Assembly: GCA_019414645.1 (NCBI GenBank)
Contig: DXLP01000006.1
Coordinates: forward strand, 1 to 32,143
Reading direction: 5' to 3'
Source: Collinsella sp.
GTDB lineage: Bacteria; Actinomycetota; Coriobacteriia; Coriobacteriales; Coriobacteriaceae
DNA length: 32,143 nt
Translations under genes and position numbers: made by a program
The notes under the pieces: generated by a model
Seen by the model: the letters and a program-made list of their open reading frames with translations, nothing else
Database searches by the model: none
Told to the model about the DNA's origin: nothing
Part shown: positions 24,344 through 32,035 of the stretch, one piece after another
Layout: each line of letters opens with the position of its first letter
Position numbering within the stretch: the first letter of the stretch is position 1

Positions 24344-25464
24344 CGTAATATCTGAAGCCACCCTTGAAGGGTTTGCGCAAAATTGGTTCTTGATCCATGC
24401 GCGCAAAAGGAGAAGATGGGGCACATACGCTGATGAAGGGTGATGAGGTCGTCGAGCTTAAGAAGAATATCGCCGATAGCTCTCTGTTCGCTCTCATTAG
24501 GCGCTAGAAACTCAAACGCGTTGAGCTCGTCTCTGTTGATTTTCGGCATCCCTGACCGCATGGAAACAGAAACGGAATAGTCAAAGAAAGCCTTTGTCTG
24601 CAGAATTCCAAAAAGGAATTCTTGCGTTAGCCCATTCTTGCCATTGAGAACATATGCATCTGCGCTGGCTAACCCCTCGAACTGGGCATACGTATACTTT
24701 CCTAGTTGAGGATTTATCTTCCCATAGATGATATCGCCAGGATTGAAATGGAATTTCCCGCTAATAAGGGCATCATCTTTTACCGTGTTTACGTTGTCAT
24801 ATAGACGTCCAGTGAAAGATTCCATATTTCCAGGTCCAACGTGGGGCAAGGTGTCGTAATTGCCCGAGCGGGGGTCAACCATGTCGGTCGATATCGATAC
24901 GTATTCCGACCACTTACGCTGTTCCCAAGCGGGAGACTGATTGAATGGCGGCTTCCCGCACTCACGCTGATGAAGGGTGATGAGGGAGTCGAGCTTGGTA
25001 AAGTATTGGCCAAGCTGCTCCTGCTCTACCGCAGAAGGAACAGGAACGCTCAACTCCATCACCTTGTTTTTGGAGATGTTGAACCTAGAGATTCCCTGAG
25101 CCAGCAGAGTGAGATTGGAACGCACCGATCTTGACCTGAGCATATAGGCAAGGTAATGCGGGTCAAATGTTGAATCTTGCCTGTAACCAAAACAGAAGCT
25201 GTTGAGGTAAACATCTTCCTGGTCAGAGAGCCAAACAGAGGACATTCCGACTTCATCCGGCGTTTCAGATGACACAGTAAAGAACGCGTCACCATACGCA
25301 ACTTGGTTTTGACTCGAATCAATTTCGACTGCCCCGAGCCGCTTCGTGTCCGTCAGTGGGTTATCGAAGACATTGGTATACGGGATGAACCTTGCGTTGC
25401 CGTGACCGAAATCCTCTTTGGTTTTGCCGGTCAAACCGCCATAGGTTGTCCCACAGTTGCCCAA
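24154..25464 (-). CDS. hsdS: silent type I R-M specificity gene with two TRD cassettes (hsdS storage copy)
   Basis: Two consecutive TRDs are encoded: cassette 2 (24961-25480) followed by cassette 1 (24427-24930). Each begins with WEQRK and ends with DSLITLHQR or DDLITLHQR, the conserved helix that separates TRDs in HsdS. Read upstream, the frame opens only at 25497 after a TAA and has no ATG; the only start is a TTG inside WEQRKLG, without a ribosome binding site. This marks it as a promoterless storage copy. At its end the frame lacks the normal HsdS C-terminus and runs on about 90 codons, antisense to the mob-like gene, which shows a breakpoint. The function would appear only after recombination moves a TRD into an expressed gene. 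Confidence 0.8.
   Translation of the reverse strand: MGNCGTTYGGLTGKTKEDFGHGNARFIPYTNVFDNPLTDTKRLGAVEIDSSQNQVAYGDAFFTVSSETPDEVGMSSVWLSDQEDVYLNSFCFGYRQDSTFDPHYLAYMLRSRSVRSNLTLLAQGISRFNISKNKVMELSVPVPSAVEQEQLGQYFTKLDSLITLHQRECGKPPFNQSPAWEQRKWSEYVSISTDMVDPRSGNYDTLPHVGPGNMESFTGRLYDNVNTVKDDALISGKFHFNPGDIIYGKINPQLGKYTYAQFEGLASADAYVLNGKNGLTQEFLFGILQTKAFFDYSVSVSMRSGMPKINRDELNAFEFLAPNESEQRAIGDILLKLDDLITLHQRMCPIFSFCAHGSRTNFAQTLQGWLQILRYPRPIPKMLVSPSAPASGVFGTAKGAFICASSSAGASTSSPSARKNFITSSTLCCRESLSSP
24344..24420. other. inverted repeats after the mob-like gene, possible oriT remnant
   Basis: ACCCTTGAAGGGT and the pair TTTGCGC/GCGCAAA (about 24377-24414) lie between the mob-like gene and the first hsdS cassette. 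An oriT is often next to mobC, but no nick-site sequence is recognised. Confidence 0.25.
24427..24448 (-). repeat. hsdS repeat B1
   Basis: ACGCTGATGAAGGGTGATGA on the plus strand; codes LITLHQR on the minus strand at the C-terminal side of TRD cassette 1. Confidence 0.85.
24911..24930 (-). repeat. hsdS repeat A1
   Basis: Minus strand GCTTGGGAACAGCGTAAGTG; codes AWEQRKW at the N-terminal side of cassette 1. Confidence 0.85.
24961..24987 (-). repeat. hsdS repeat B2
   Basis: CTCACGCTGATGAAGGGTGA and flank; end of cassette 2. Identical over its core to B4 and, inverted, to B3. Confidence 0.85.
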
Positions 25465-25480
25465 CTTACGCTGTTCCCAG
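25460..25480 (-). repeat. hsdS repeat A2
   Basis: Minus strand TGGGAACAGCGTAAGTTGGG; start of cassette 2. It abuts the hsdR promoter region and is inverted relative to A3, A5 and A6. Confidence 0.85.
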
Positions 25481-25498
25481 GTAGAAGCATCAATGTCT

Positions 25499-25530
25499 TA
25501 TAATGATTGTCAATAGTTAAGTGCTTAACT
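25499..25530 (+). promoter_or_regulatory. hsdR promoter -10 and palindrome
   Basis: A consensus TATAAT lies at 25499-25504, with its -35 position falling in repeat A2 or the bases just after it (no good hexamer). AGTTAAG-TG-CTTAACT at 25515-25530 is a palindrome at the likely transcript start and may be an operator. On the minus strand a TTGACA lies at 25508-25513. Confidence 0.5.
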
Positions 25531-25559
25531 TTTTTCAATTTCGTAGATAGGTTTCTCCC

Positions 25560-28500
25560 ATGGTTTTCGATAAAGAGGCTTCTTTCGAAGAAGCTGTCAT
25601 CACCGTGCTGAAGCAGCATGGCTGGGACGACGCAGGGGGCGTGCTTCGCTATCCCACCGAGCAGGACCTAATCGACAACTGGGCGAAGATTCTGTTCCAG
25701 AACAACGCCGACATAGACCGCTTGAACGGCTATCCGCTCACCCAGGGCGAGATGGCACAGGTCATCGAACAAATCGAAACGCTCAAGACCCCGCTCGCGC
25801 TCAACGGGTTCATCAACGGAAAGACCGTCGCCATCACGCGCGACAACCCTGACGATGCACTTCACCTGGGCAAGGAGGTGAGCCTGAAGATCTATGATCG
25901 TCAGGAGATTGCAGCCGGCCAGAGCCGCTACCAGATAGCACAGCAGCCGGTCTATCCTGCGAAGAGCAAGATCTTAAACGACCGCCGCGGAGACCTGTGC
26001 CTGCTCATCAACGGCATGCCGGTTATCCATATCGAGCTCAAGCGCAGCGGCATCCCCGTCAGCCAGGCCACCGGTCAGATTGAGAAGTATGCCCACGAGG
26101 GCGTGTTCACCGGGCTCTTCCGCCTGGTGCAGATCTTCGTGGGGATGACCCCCGACGAGGCGCGCTATTTCGCCAACCCCGGCACGGGCGCGTTCAACCC
26201 GAACTTCTTCTTCCACTGGGAGGACTTCAACAACGAGCCCGTCTGCGCGGGCGACAAACCCGGAACAGACGAATGGAAGCGCTTCACCTCCACGCTGCTC
26301 TCCATCCCCATGGCGCACCAACTCATCGGCTTCTATACCGTGGCGGACAGCTCGGACGGCTGTTTGAAGGTCATGCGCAGCTACCAGTACTACGCGGCTG
26401 CCGCCATATCCGACAAGGTGCGCAGATGCAAGTGGGACGAGAGGCCCAAGAGCAGCGCCCCGGGGCATCCTGGCGGCTATATATGGCATACCACCGGCTC
26501 CGGCAAGACCATGACGAGCTTCAAGTCAGCCCAGCTCATAGCCGACTCGCACGACGCCGACAAGGTGGTCTTCCTCATGGACCGCATCGAGCTGGGCACG
26601 CAGTCGCTCTCCGAGTACCGCGCATTCGCCGACGACGCCGATGACGTGCAGGGGACCGAGAACACGCAGGTACTGAAGTCGAAGCTCGCGAGCGACGACC
26701 CCAAGAACCGCCTCATCGTGACCTCTATCCAGAAGATGAGCAACGTGAAGGCCGGCGAGGGCAGGATCACCCAGGCGGAACTCGATCGCCTGGCCGCCAA
26801 GCGGATCGTGTTCGTTATAGACGAGTGCCACCGCTCAACCTTCGGCGACATGCTCCAGGACATACGCCGGGCTTTCCCGAACGCGCTGTTCTTCGGCTTC
26901 ACGGGTACGCCGATTCTCGACGAGAACCAGAAGAAGGGTTCCACCACCGCCATGGTGTTCGGCGAGTGCCTGCACCGCTACAGCATCGCCGATGGCATCC
27001 GTGACGGCAATGTGCTGGGCTTCGACCCGTACATGGTGACGACCTTCGACGATCGCGACGTGCGCGAGGCCGTGGCCCTCGAGCAGGCTAAGGCCTCGAG
27101 CGTCGGCGAGGCCATCTCCGACGAGCGCAAGAGCAAGGTCTTCTATCACTACATGGACCAGGCGAAGGTCCCCATGGGTCCCATGGTTGACGGCGCCGGC
27201 AACCACATCAAGGGCATCGAGGACTTCCTGACCCGCGCTCAGTACTGGCCCGACACACCGCACCACGGAAAGGTCGTAGAGGATATCCTGCGCCGTTTCC
27301 CGGTGCTCTCCCACGGCAACAAATTCCATGCAATCTTGGCGACGAGCTCCATCCCGGAGGCGATCGACTACTATCGAGCCTTCAAGGAATGCGCCCCGCA
27401 GATGAAGGTGACCGCCCTTTTCGACCCGAGCATCGACAATAACGCCGGCTCCACTGTGAAGGAGGACGCCCTGGTCGAGCTTATCGAGGACTACAACAAA
27501 ACATATGGCCAGGAGTTCACTATTCCCACCTGGCCCGCCATGAAGAAGGACATCTCGGCGCGCCTTTCCCATAAGAAGCCCTACGTCAACGTCGACGCCA
27601 ACCGCGAGAGCCGCATCGACCTGCTCATCGTGGTGGACCAGATGCTCACGGGCTTCGACTCCAAGTGGCTCAACACGCTCTATCTCGACAAGGTCATCGA
27701 CTACGAGAGCATCATCCAGGCCTTCAGCCGCACCAACCGCCTGTTCGGCCCTGACAAGCCCTTCGGCACCATCCGCTACTACCGCCGTCCCCATACTATG
27801 AAGGGCTACATCGAGGCCGCGGTGAAGCTGTACTCGGGCGATCGCCCGCTCGACATGTTCGTGCAGAAGCTCCCGGACAATATCGCGCTGATGGACGCGC
27901 GGCTGCAGGAGATACTCATGGTGTTCGAGGCAGCGGGCGTTGGCGATCTCTCGAAACTTCCCGTATCGCAAGAGGCCAGGCGCAAGTTCGCCAAGGAGTT
28001 CGTCGAGCTCAACGAGTTCCTCGAAGCCGCGAAGGTACAGGGCTTCACATGGGAGCAGGACACCTATGAGTTTGAGGAGGAGCCGGAAGAAGGCGAGCTG
28101 AGCGGCAAGTCCTTCTTCGTGCAGCCGGTCATCGACGAGCGGACCTACCTCATCCTCGTGCAGCGCTACAAGGAGCTGTTCGCAGGAGGGGGCGGCCCTG
28201 GCGATGCGCCCGAAGCGCCCTATGAGCTTGATGGTCATATAACCGAGATCGACACGGGGCTCATAGACAGCGACTACATGAACGCGAACTTCGAGAAGTG
28301 GCTGAAATGCCTTGAGCAGGACGACGAGGGGCTCGCCGCCGCGCGCGAGGAGCTCCACCGATCGTTCGCGTCCCTGAGCCAGGATGACCAGCGCTTCGCC
28401 GAGCTGTTCCTTCATGACGTCGAGCGAGGGGACGCCGCCCTGGAAGACGGCATGACGCTGAGGGATTACATCACGACCTATGCCCGCAGGGCGAAAAACG

Positions 28501-28760
28501 CTCAGGTCGAGCGAGTCGTCGATGCACTCGGCATAGATGGCGATCTTCTTGCCACCATGGCTGCGCTCGACCTGACGGAATCGAACATTAACGAGTTCGG
28601 GCGCTTCGATGATTTGAAGGACTCGGTGGACAAGGCGCGCGCCAAGGCCTTCTTTGAGCAGAAGGAAGGCAAGATGCTCCCCCTGTTCAAGGTGAACACC
28701 CGTGCGGCGGCGCTGTTGAAGAAGTTCATCCTAGAAGGCGGCTTCGACATCGATGAATGA
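25560..28760 (+). CDS. hsdR: type I restriction enzyme, R (motor and nuclease) subunit
   Basis: A 1066-residue protein. The N-terminal nuclease domain has Asp145 and Glu159-x-Lys161 (HIELKRSG), the PD-(D/E)XK core. The SF2 translocase has Walker A TGSGKT at 312-317, DECH at 421-424, FTGTP at 447-451 and a motif VI region QAFSRTNR near 720. The C-terminal helical part that docks on the methylase follows. It cuts unmodified DNA after translocation, in complex with HsdM and HsdS. The length is typical. No hsdM lies next to it. Its TGA overlaps the ATG of the following hsdS fragment (ATGA), so translation of the two is coupled. GC content is near that of the host genome, unlike the AT-richer cassettes. 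Confidence 0.95.
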   Translation: MVFDKEASFEEAVITVLKQHGWDDAGGVLRYPTEQDLIDNWAKILFQNNADIDRLNGYPLTQGEMAQVIEQIETLKTPLALNGFINGKTVAITRDNPDDALHLGKEVSLKIYDRQEIAAGQSRYQIAQQPVYPAKSKILNDRRGDLCLLINGMPVIHIELKRSGIPVSQATGQIEKYAHEGVFTGLFRLVQIFVGMTPDEARYFANPGTGAFNPNFFFHWEDFNNEPVCAGDKPGTDEWKRFTSTLLSIPMAHQLIGFYTVADSSDGCLKVMRSYQYYAAAAISDKVRRCKWDERPKSSAPGHPGGYIWHTTGSGKTMTSFKSAQLIADSHDADKVVFLMDRIELGTQSLSEYRAFADDADDVQGTENTQVLKSKLASDDPKNRLIVTSIQKMSNVKAGEGRITQAELDRLAAKRIVFVIDECHRSTFGDMLQDIRRAFPNALFFGFTGTPILDENQKKGSTTAMVFGECLHRYSIADGIRDGNVLGFDPYMVTTFDDRDVREAVALEQAKASSVGEAISDERKSKVFYHYMDQAKVPMGPMVDGAGNHIKGIEDFLTRAQYWPDTPHHGKVVEDILRRFPVLSHGNKFHAILATSSIPEAIDYYRAFKECAPQMKVTALFDPSIDNNAGSTVKEDALVELIEDYNKTYGQEFTIPTWPAMKKDISARLSHKKPYVNVDANRESRIDLLIVVDQMLTGFDSKWLNTLYLDKVIDYESIIQAFSRTNRLFGPDKPFGTIRYYRRPHTMKGYIEAAVKLYSGDRPLDMFVQKLPDNIALMDARLQEILMVFEAAGVGDLSKLPVSQEARRKFAKEFVELNEFLEAAKVQGFTWEQDTYEFEEEPEEGELSGKSFFVQPVIDERTYLILVQRYKELFAGGGGPGDAPEAPYELDGHITEIDTGLIDSDYMNANFEKWLKCLEQDDEGLAAAREELHRSFASLSQDDQRFAELFLHDVERGDAALEDGMTLRDYITTYARRAKNAQVERVVDALGIDGDLLATMAALDLTESNINEFGRFDDLKDSVDKARAKAFFEQKEGKMLPLFKVNTRAAALLKKFILEGGFDIDE

Positions 28761-29437
28761 GCGGCGATTTTGAACAGGCGGAATCGAGAGTTTGTCAATC
28801 CGAGGGGACGTATGTGACCATGCGTCCCCTCGCTTCATCTTGGGAACAGCGTAAGTTGGGCGAGCTTATTCAGCTAGGAGGCTCGGGTGGTACCCCATCC
28901 GCAAATAATCCCGACTACTACGGTGGAGATATACCGTTTTTGAGCATTGCCGACATTAACGGAAGAGACATTACCAATACAGCCAAAACGCTGACAGATG
29001 AGGGTCTGCAGAACAGCGCTGCTTGGATTGTTCCGTCCGGAGCTGTTAGCCTTGCAATGTATGCAAGCGTCGGAAAAGTCGGCATTATTAGGCAAGATAC
29101 AGCCACGAGTCAGGCTTTTTACAACATGGTATTCGATAACGAAGCACTTAGAGATTTTGTTTTCACTCGTCTTGAAAAGGCGGAAACTGATTCTGAATGG
29201 GAGCCTTATATCTCTACGGGAACGCAAAGAAATCTTAACGCTGATAAGGTCAAATCGTTTTCGTTAGATGTTCCATCTAACGAGGAAGCCTCTGAAATCA
29301 GCGCATACTTCGCGAATCTCGACACCCTCATCACCCTTCATCAGCGTGAGCCACCTCACACGATGAAAGAGGGTAAAAATGCCAATCGGTATCAATGGAG
29401 AATCGCTTTTCTGCGATTACTACTCGCAATGGATTAG
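28757..29437 (+). CDS. hsdS: half-size HsdS with a single TRD (cassette 3), coupled to hsdR
   Basis: This 226-residue protein starts in the ATGA overlap with hsdR; an alternative ATG at 28820 (MRPLASSWEQRKLGE) is closer to normal HsdS starts but lies inside a hairpin. One TRD (residues 37-195; GGSGGTPSANNPDYYGGDIP is a typical TRD opening) is followed by DTLITLHQR and a non-HsdS tail of about 25 residues that overlaps the recombinase start. It is the only cassette in the window with its own ATG and an upstream gene to drive it. A half HsdS could work as a dimer, as shown for truncated EcoDXXI-type subunits, or be inactive. Confidence 0.75.
   Translation: MSGDFEQAESRVCQSEGTYVTMRPLASSWEQRKLGELIQLGGSGGTPSANNPDYYGGDIPFLSIADINGRDITNTAKTLTDEGLQNSAAWIVPSGAVSLAMYASVGKVGIIRQDTATSQAFYNMVFDNEALRDFVFTRLEKAETDSEWEPYISTGTQRNLNADKVKSFSLDVPSNEEASEISAYFANLDTLITLHQREPPHTMKEGKNANRYQWRIAFLRLLLAMD
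28801..28832 (+). repeat. 10-bp hairpin at the start of cassette 3
   Basis: CGAGGGGACG (28801-28810) and CGTCCCCTCG (28823-28832) form a perfect stem. The ATG at 28820 lies in the loop, just before the second arm. It could reduce translation of the half HsdS or mark the hsdR 3' end. Confidence 0.6.
28838..28860 (+). repeat. hsdS repeat A3
   Basis: TTGGGAACAGCGTAAGTTGG with flank; codes SWEQRKLG at the start of cassette 3. Inverted relative to A4, A1 and A2. Confidence 0.85.
29327..29354 (+). repeat. hsdS repeat B3
   Basis: CATCACCCTTCATCAGCGTG with flank GAGCCAC; end of cassette 3. Its exact inverted copy (B4) lies on the far side of the recombinase gene. Confidence 0.85.
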
Positions 29438-30305
29438 CGTCTACAAAGAAGGAGCCATCCGTGAGGTCACCATGGGAAAGTATCGGCTCACGCAGTCTTG
29501 GCTCGCCAAGCTGATTCCAGACCTCAAGATAAAAGATCTCGACCGGACCTCGTACCAGCAGCTCATCAATGCTTACGCAGAGCATCATGAGCGGCAGACA
29601 ACCATGGACTTTCACCATCAGCTTAAAGGGGCGATCCTTGACGCAGTTGACGAAGGACTCATCCCCCGCGATCCTACGCGCAAGGCTATCATCAAAGGAA
29701 AACAGCCGCGTGCGAAAAAGATCAAGTATCTCAACCAGTTTGAGCTTCATGCCATGCTCGGCGACCTTGACTTATCAGGCGGGCCGAGTTGGGATTGGCT
29801 TATTCTCATAGTCGCTAAAACGGGCCTGCGCTTTTCCGAGGCCCTTGGGCTTACTCCCGAAGACTTCGACTTTGCTCATCAAACGCTCTCAGTGAACAAG
29901 ACCTGGGATTACAAGAACGGCGGCGGATTCGTTCCCACGAAAAACGCCTCATCAGTGCGGAAGGTTCAACTTGACTGGCAACTCATCATGCAACTTTCTG
30001 GGCTGCTCAAAGACCTTCCGCCGACCGAGCCCATATTTGCGAAGGGAAAGGTCTATAACTCGACAGCTAACAGCGTTTTGGCGCGTCACTGCAGGAATGT
30101 TGGCGTGCCTGTCATATCCGTCCACGGGCTGCGGCATACGCATGCGTCACTTTTGCTGTTCGCCGGTGTCTCTATCGCCAGCGTATCCCGAAGGCTCGGC
30201 CACGCAAGCATGACCACCACTCAGGAAACCTATCTGCACGTCATTCAAGAGCTCGAGAACAAGGACATTGACATCGTCATGAGGGCTCTTTCGACTCTAA
30301 TTTAA
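29379..30305 (+). CDS. tyrosine recombinase of the hsdS inversion locus
   Basis: A 308-residue integrase-family protein, shorter than the element integrase at 22845 and only distantly similar. It has an N-terminal SAM-like domain (8-105) and a catalytic domain with Arg151 (TGLRFSEALGL), Lys188, His249-x-x-Arg252 (HGLRHTH), His275 (RLGHASM) and Tyr285 (ETYLHV). GAGGG lies 5 nt before the ATG. It sits inside the hsdS locus, between inverted copies B3 and B4, and overlaps the half-size hsdS. By position it is the likely enzyme that inverts or exchanges the TRD cassettes, like the recombinase of pneumococcal and other phase-variable hsd loci. No other recombinase lies in the cassette region. Confidence 0.88.
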   Translation: MPIGINGESLFCDYYSQWISVYKEGAIREVTMGKYRLTQSWLAKLIPDLKIKDLDRTSYQQLINAYAEHHERQTTMDFHHQLKGAILDAVDEGLIPRDPTRKAIIKGKQPRAKKIKYLNQFELHAMLGDLDLSGGPSWDWLILIVAKTGLRFSEALGLTPEDFDFAHQTLSVNKTWDYKNGGGFVPTKNASSVRKVQLDWQLIMQLSGLLKDLPPTEPIFAKGKVYNSTANSVLARHCRNVGVPVISVHGLRHTHASLLLFAGVSIASVSRRLGHASMTTTQETYLHVIQELENKDIDIVMRALSTLI

Positions 30306-30799
30306 CCTGCATCAGCAAACCGTGGCTCACGCTGATGAAGGGTGATGAGGGAATCGATTGGCTTCAAGATCGACCCTACGAGTCGTTGCTCTTCGGCATC
30401 AATTGGTACAGCTAGAAACAAAGCAGCAAGGTCATTCGCGTTAATTGCCGGATAACTTGTTCCTGTGCAGTGCTCCAAAACGCAAGAGACGAATTGGTCT
30501 CGTTGTAAGGATGAAAATAAGAACCTCCCATCACAAAGCGGTCGAAGCTGTGCATAGCCCGTTGAGAAAACATAGTCCTCATCAGGCAGTTCATAAAAAT
30601 AGTTGTTCTTCTGATACGGTCGCACGGTTTGATAAAAAATATCGCCAAAGCTGGCAAGTCGTTGGGCACGAGAGGGAGCAGTGAGTTTCTCTTCGCGGCG
30701 GTGCGAAATCATATCCGTACCGGCAACGGACTCTAGGTCAACATACTCAAATGAGTCTGGCAACACGGCCGTCGGATTCAATTCGCAGAGCTCGCCCAA
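30302..30799 (-). CDS. hsdS: silent single-TRD hsdS cassette 4
   Basis: It codes about 165 residues: a TRD beginning GELCELNPTAVLPDSFEYVD and ending [17 protein letters not shown]. The frame reads WEQRKLG upstream, but no ATG is present; the only start is a TTG inside repeat A4. No promoter or ribosome binding site was seen. Its end converges on the recombinase gene, overlapping it by 4 bp. It is a storage cassette on the opposite strand to cassette 3. Confidence 0.75.
   Translation of the reverse strand: MGELCELNPTAVLPDSFEYVDLESVAGTDMISHRREEKLTAPSRAQRLASFGDIFYQTVRPYQKNNYFYELPDEDYVFSTGYAQLRPLCDGRFLFSSLQRDQFVSCVLEHCTGTSYPAINANDLAALFLAVPIDAEEQRLVGSILKPIDSLITLHQREPRFADAG
30326..30351 (-). repeat. 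hsdS repeat B4
   Basis: CTCACGCTGATGAAGGGTGA with flank; end of cassette 4 on the minus strand, inverted relative to B3. Confidence 0.85.
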
Positions 30800-30817
30800 C
30801 TTACGCTGTTCCCAAGC
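30795..30817 (-). repeat. hsdS repeat A4
   Basis: CCCAACTTACGCTGTTCCCA on the plus strand; start of cassette 4. It faces A5 only 24 bp away. Confidence 0.85.
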
Positions 30818-30837
30818 GGTTATCCAGATTGAACGAC

Positions 30838-30862
30838 TCCATCTTGGGAACAGCGTAAGTTC
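30838..30862 (+). repeat. hsdS repeat A5
   Basis: CTTGGGAACAGCGTAAGTT; codes SWEQRKF at the start of cassette 5, head-to-head with A4. Confidence 0.85.
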
Positions 30863-30868
30863 TCGGAT

Positions 30869-31918
30869 ATGTATGTGGTCAACAATGAGCGAAACGTCAA
30901 TTGTGAGCTTGGATACGATAGGACACTTTCCATTGCGACGATGACTTTCAATGGCGGAAACGGCGCAGCCGACGATTCGCTAAGCAACTACAAAGTCATT
31001 CGAGTTGGAGATATCGCTTTTGAGGGCCATACCAACAAAGTGCACGCCTATGGACGCTTCGTTCTCAACGATGCAGGTGACGGGCTTATGTCGCCGCGAT
31101 TTTCATGTTTGAGGCCCATCGTCGAGCAGCGTTATAGCTTCTGGAAATACTATATTCCGCGCGAAGAGTCTATGAGACCCATCCTCGTCAACGCTACAAA
31201 AAACGGAACCATGATGAACGAATTGGTTCCTGACGATCTCATGCACGAATCTATTTTGGTTCCGTGTCTAGCTGAGCAAGAGGTTATCGGGAACAGCTTC
31301 TCGCAGTTAGATCACGTCATCACCCTTCATCAGCGTAAGTGCCAATACCGTGGCTTATACGGGTATCTTTCTTGGGAACAGCGTAAGTTGGGGGATTGCT
31401 TCGAGTTCCTGAAGAACAACACTCTTTCACGCGCCGACTTGAATGGCGAGAATGGCACTGCTCGCAATGTTCATTACGGAGATATTCTTATTAAGTTCGG
31501 AGATTGCCTCGATGGCGAACGAAGCGATCTTCCGTTCATTACCGACGATACAGTGCTTCCCAAATTTGCTGGGTCGATACTTCGCGAAGGCGATGTCATT
31601 TTCGCTGACACGGCAGAGGACGAAGCAGCTGGCAAGTGTGTTGAACTGCGAAAACTACCCAAAGAACCAACTATCTCAGGATTGCATACGATACCGGCGC
31701 GACCTCGGTTCCCCTTTGGGTCGGGCTACCTGGGGCACTACCTTAATTCCGATGCATACCACAGACAGCTTCTTCCTTTAATGCAGGGAATCAAGGTGAT
31801 TTCCGTTTCAAAGGCCGCACTGCAAGATACACAAGTAAGATTTCCTAGATTGTCGGAGCAAGCTGCCATAGGCGCGGCGTTGAGCGAGATCGACAACCTC
31901 ATCACCCTTCATCAGTGA
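30869..31918 (+). CDS. hsdS: silent hsdS storage gene with two TRDs (cassettes 5 and 6)
   Basis: It codes 349 residues. Cassette 5 begins SWEQRKFSDMYVVNNE and ends DHVITLHQRK; cassette 6 begins SWEQRKLGDCFEFLKNNTLS and ends DNLITLHQ, where a TGA stops it before any normal HsdS C-terminal helix. The frame is open from just after a TGA at 30830, and the only ATG lies after the WEQRK motif without a ribosome binding site. Both TRDs look intact and their sequences are unlike those of the other cassettes, so they offer new specificities. The DNA is AT-richer than the host genes. Confidence 0.78.
   Translation: MYVVNNERNVNCELGYDRTLSIATMTFNGGNGAADDSLSNYKVIRVGDIAFEGHTNKVHAYGRFVLNDAGDGLMSPRFSCLRPIVEQRYSFWKYYIPREESMRPILVNATKNGTMMNELVPDDLMHESILVPCLAEQEVIGNSFSQLDHVITLHQRKCQYRGLYGYLSWEQRKLGDCFEFLKNNTLSRADLNGENGTARNVHYGDILIKFGDCLDGERSDLPFITDDTVLPKFAGSILREGDVIFADTAEDEAAGKCVELRKLPKEPTISGLHTIPARPRFPFGSGYLGHYLNSDAYHRQLLPLMQGIKVISVSKAALQDTQVRFPRLSEQAAIGAALSEIDNLITLHQ
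31316..31340 (+). repeat. hsdS repeat B5
   Basis: CATCACCCTTCATCAGCGTA; end of cassette 5. Confidence 0.85.
31370..31393 (+). repeat. hsdS repeat A6
   Basis: CTTGGGAACAGCGTAAGTTG; start of cassette 6, 30 bp after B5. Confidence 0.85.
31898..31918 (+). repeat. hsdS repeat B6
   Basis: CTCATCACCCTTCATCAG followed by TGA; truncated copy that ends cassette 6. Confidence 0.8.
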
Positions 31919-31958
31919 CAGTCTAATGGCAAGGCGCACAACATTATTATCCTCACTA

Positions 31959-31999
31959 AAACGAAAAACCGCCAACTCGACATAGCGAAATCGGCGGTT
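31959..31999 (-). terminator. terminator of the right-edge hsdS
   Basis: On the minus strand AACCGCC and GGCGGTT form a stem around about 19 nt, followed by a T-rich run (TTTTTCGTTTT). It lies 37 bp after the hsdS stop at 32036. Confidence 0.65.
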
Positions 32000-32035
32000 C
32001 TGGGGCTCGAAACTAGAGGCAACTCACGCAAGTTA

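Noticed and set aside
30302..31918. hsdS cassettes 4-6 as ordinary decaying pseudogenes
   Set aside because: The frames are intact through each TRD with no internal stop and the flanking repeats are conserved at DNA level, which fits stored cassettes better than decay.
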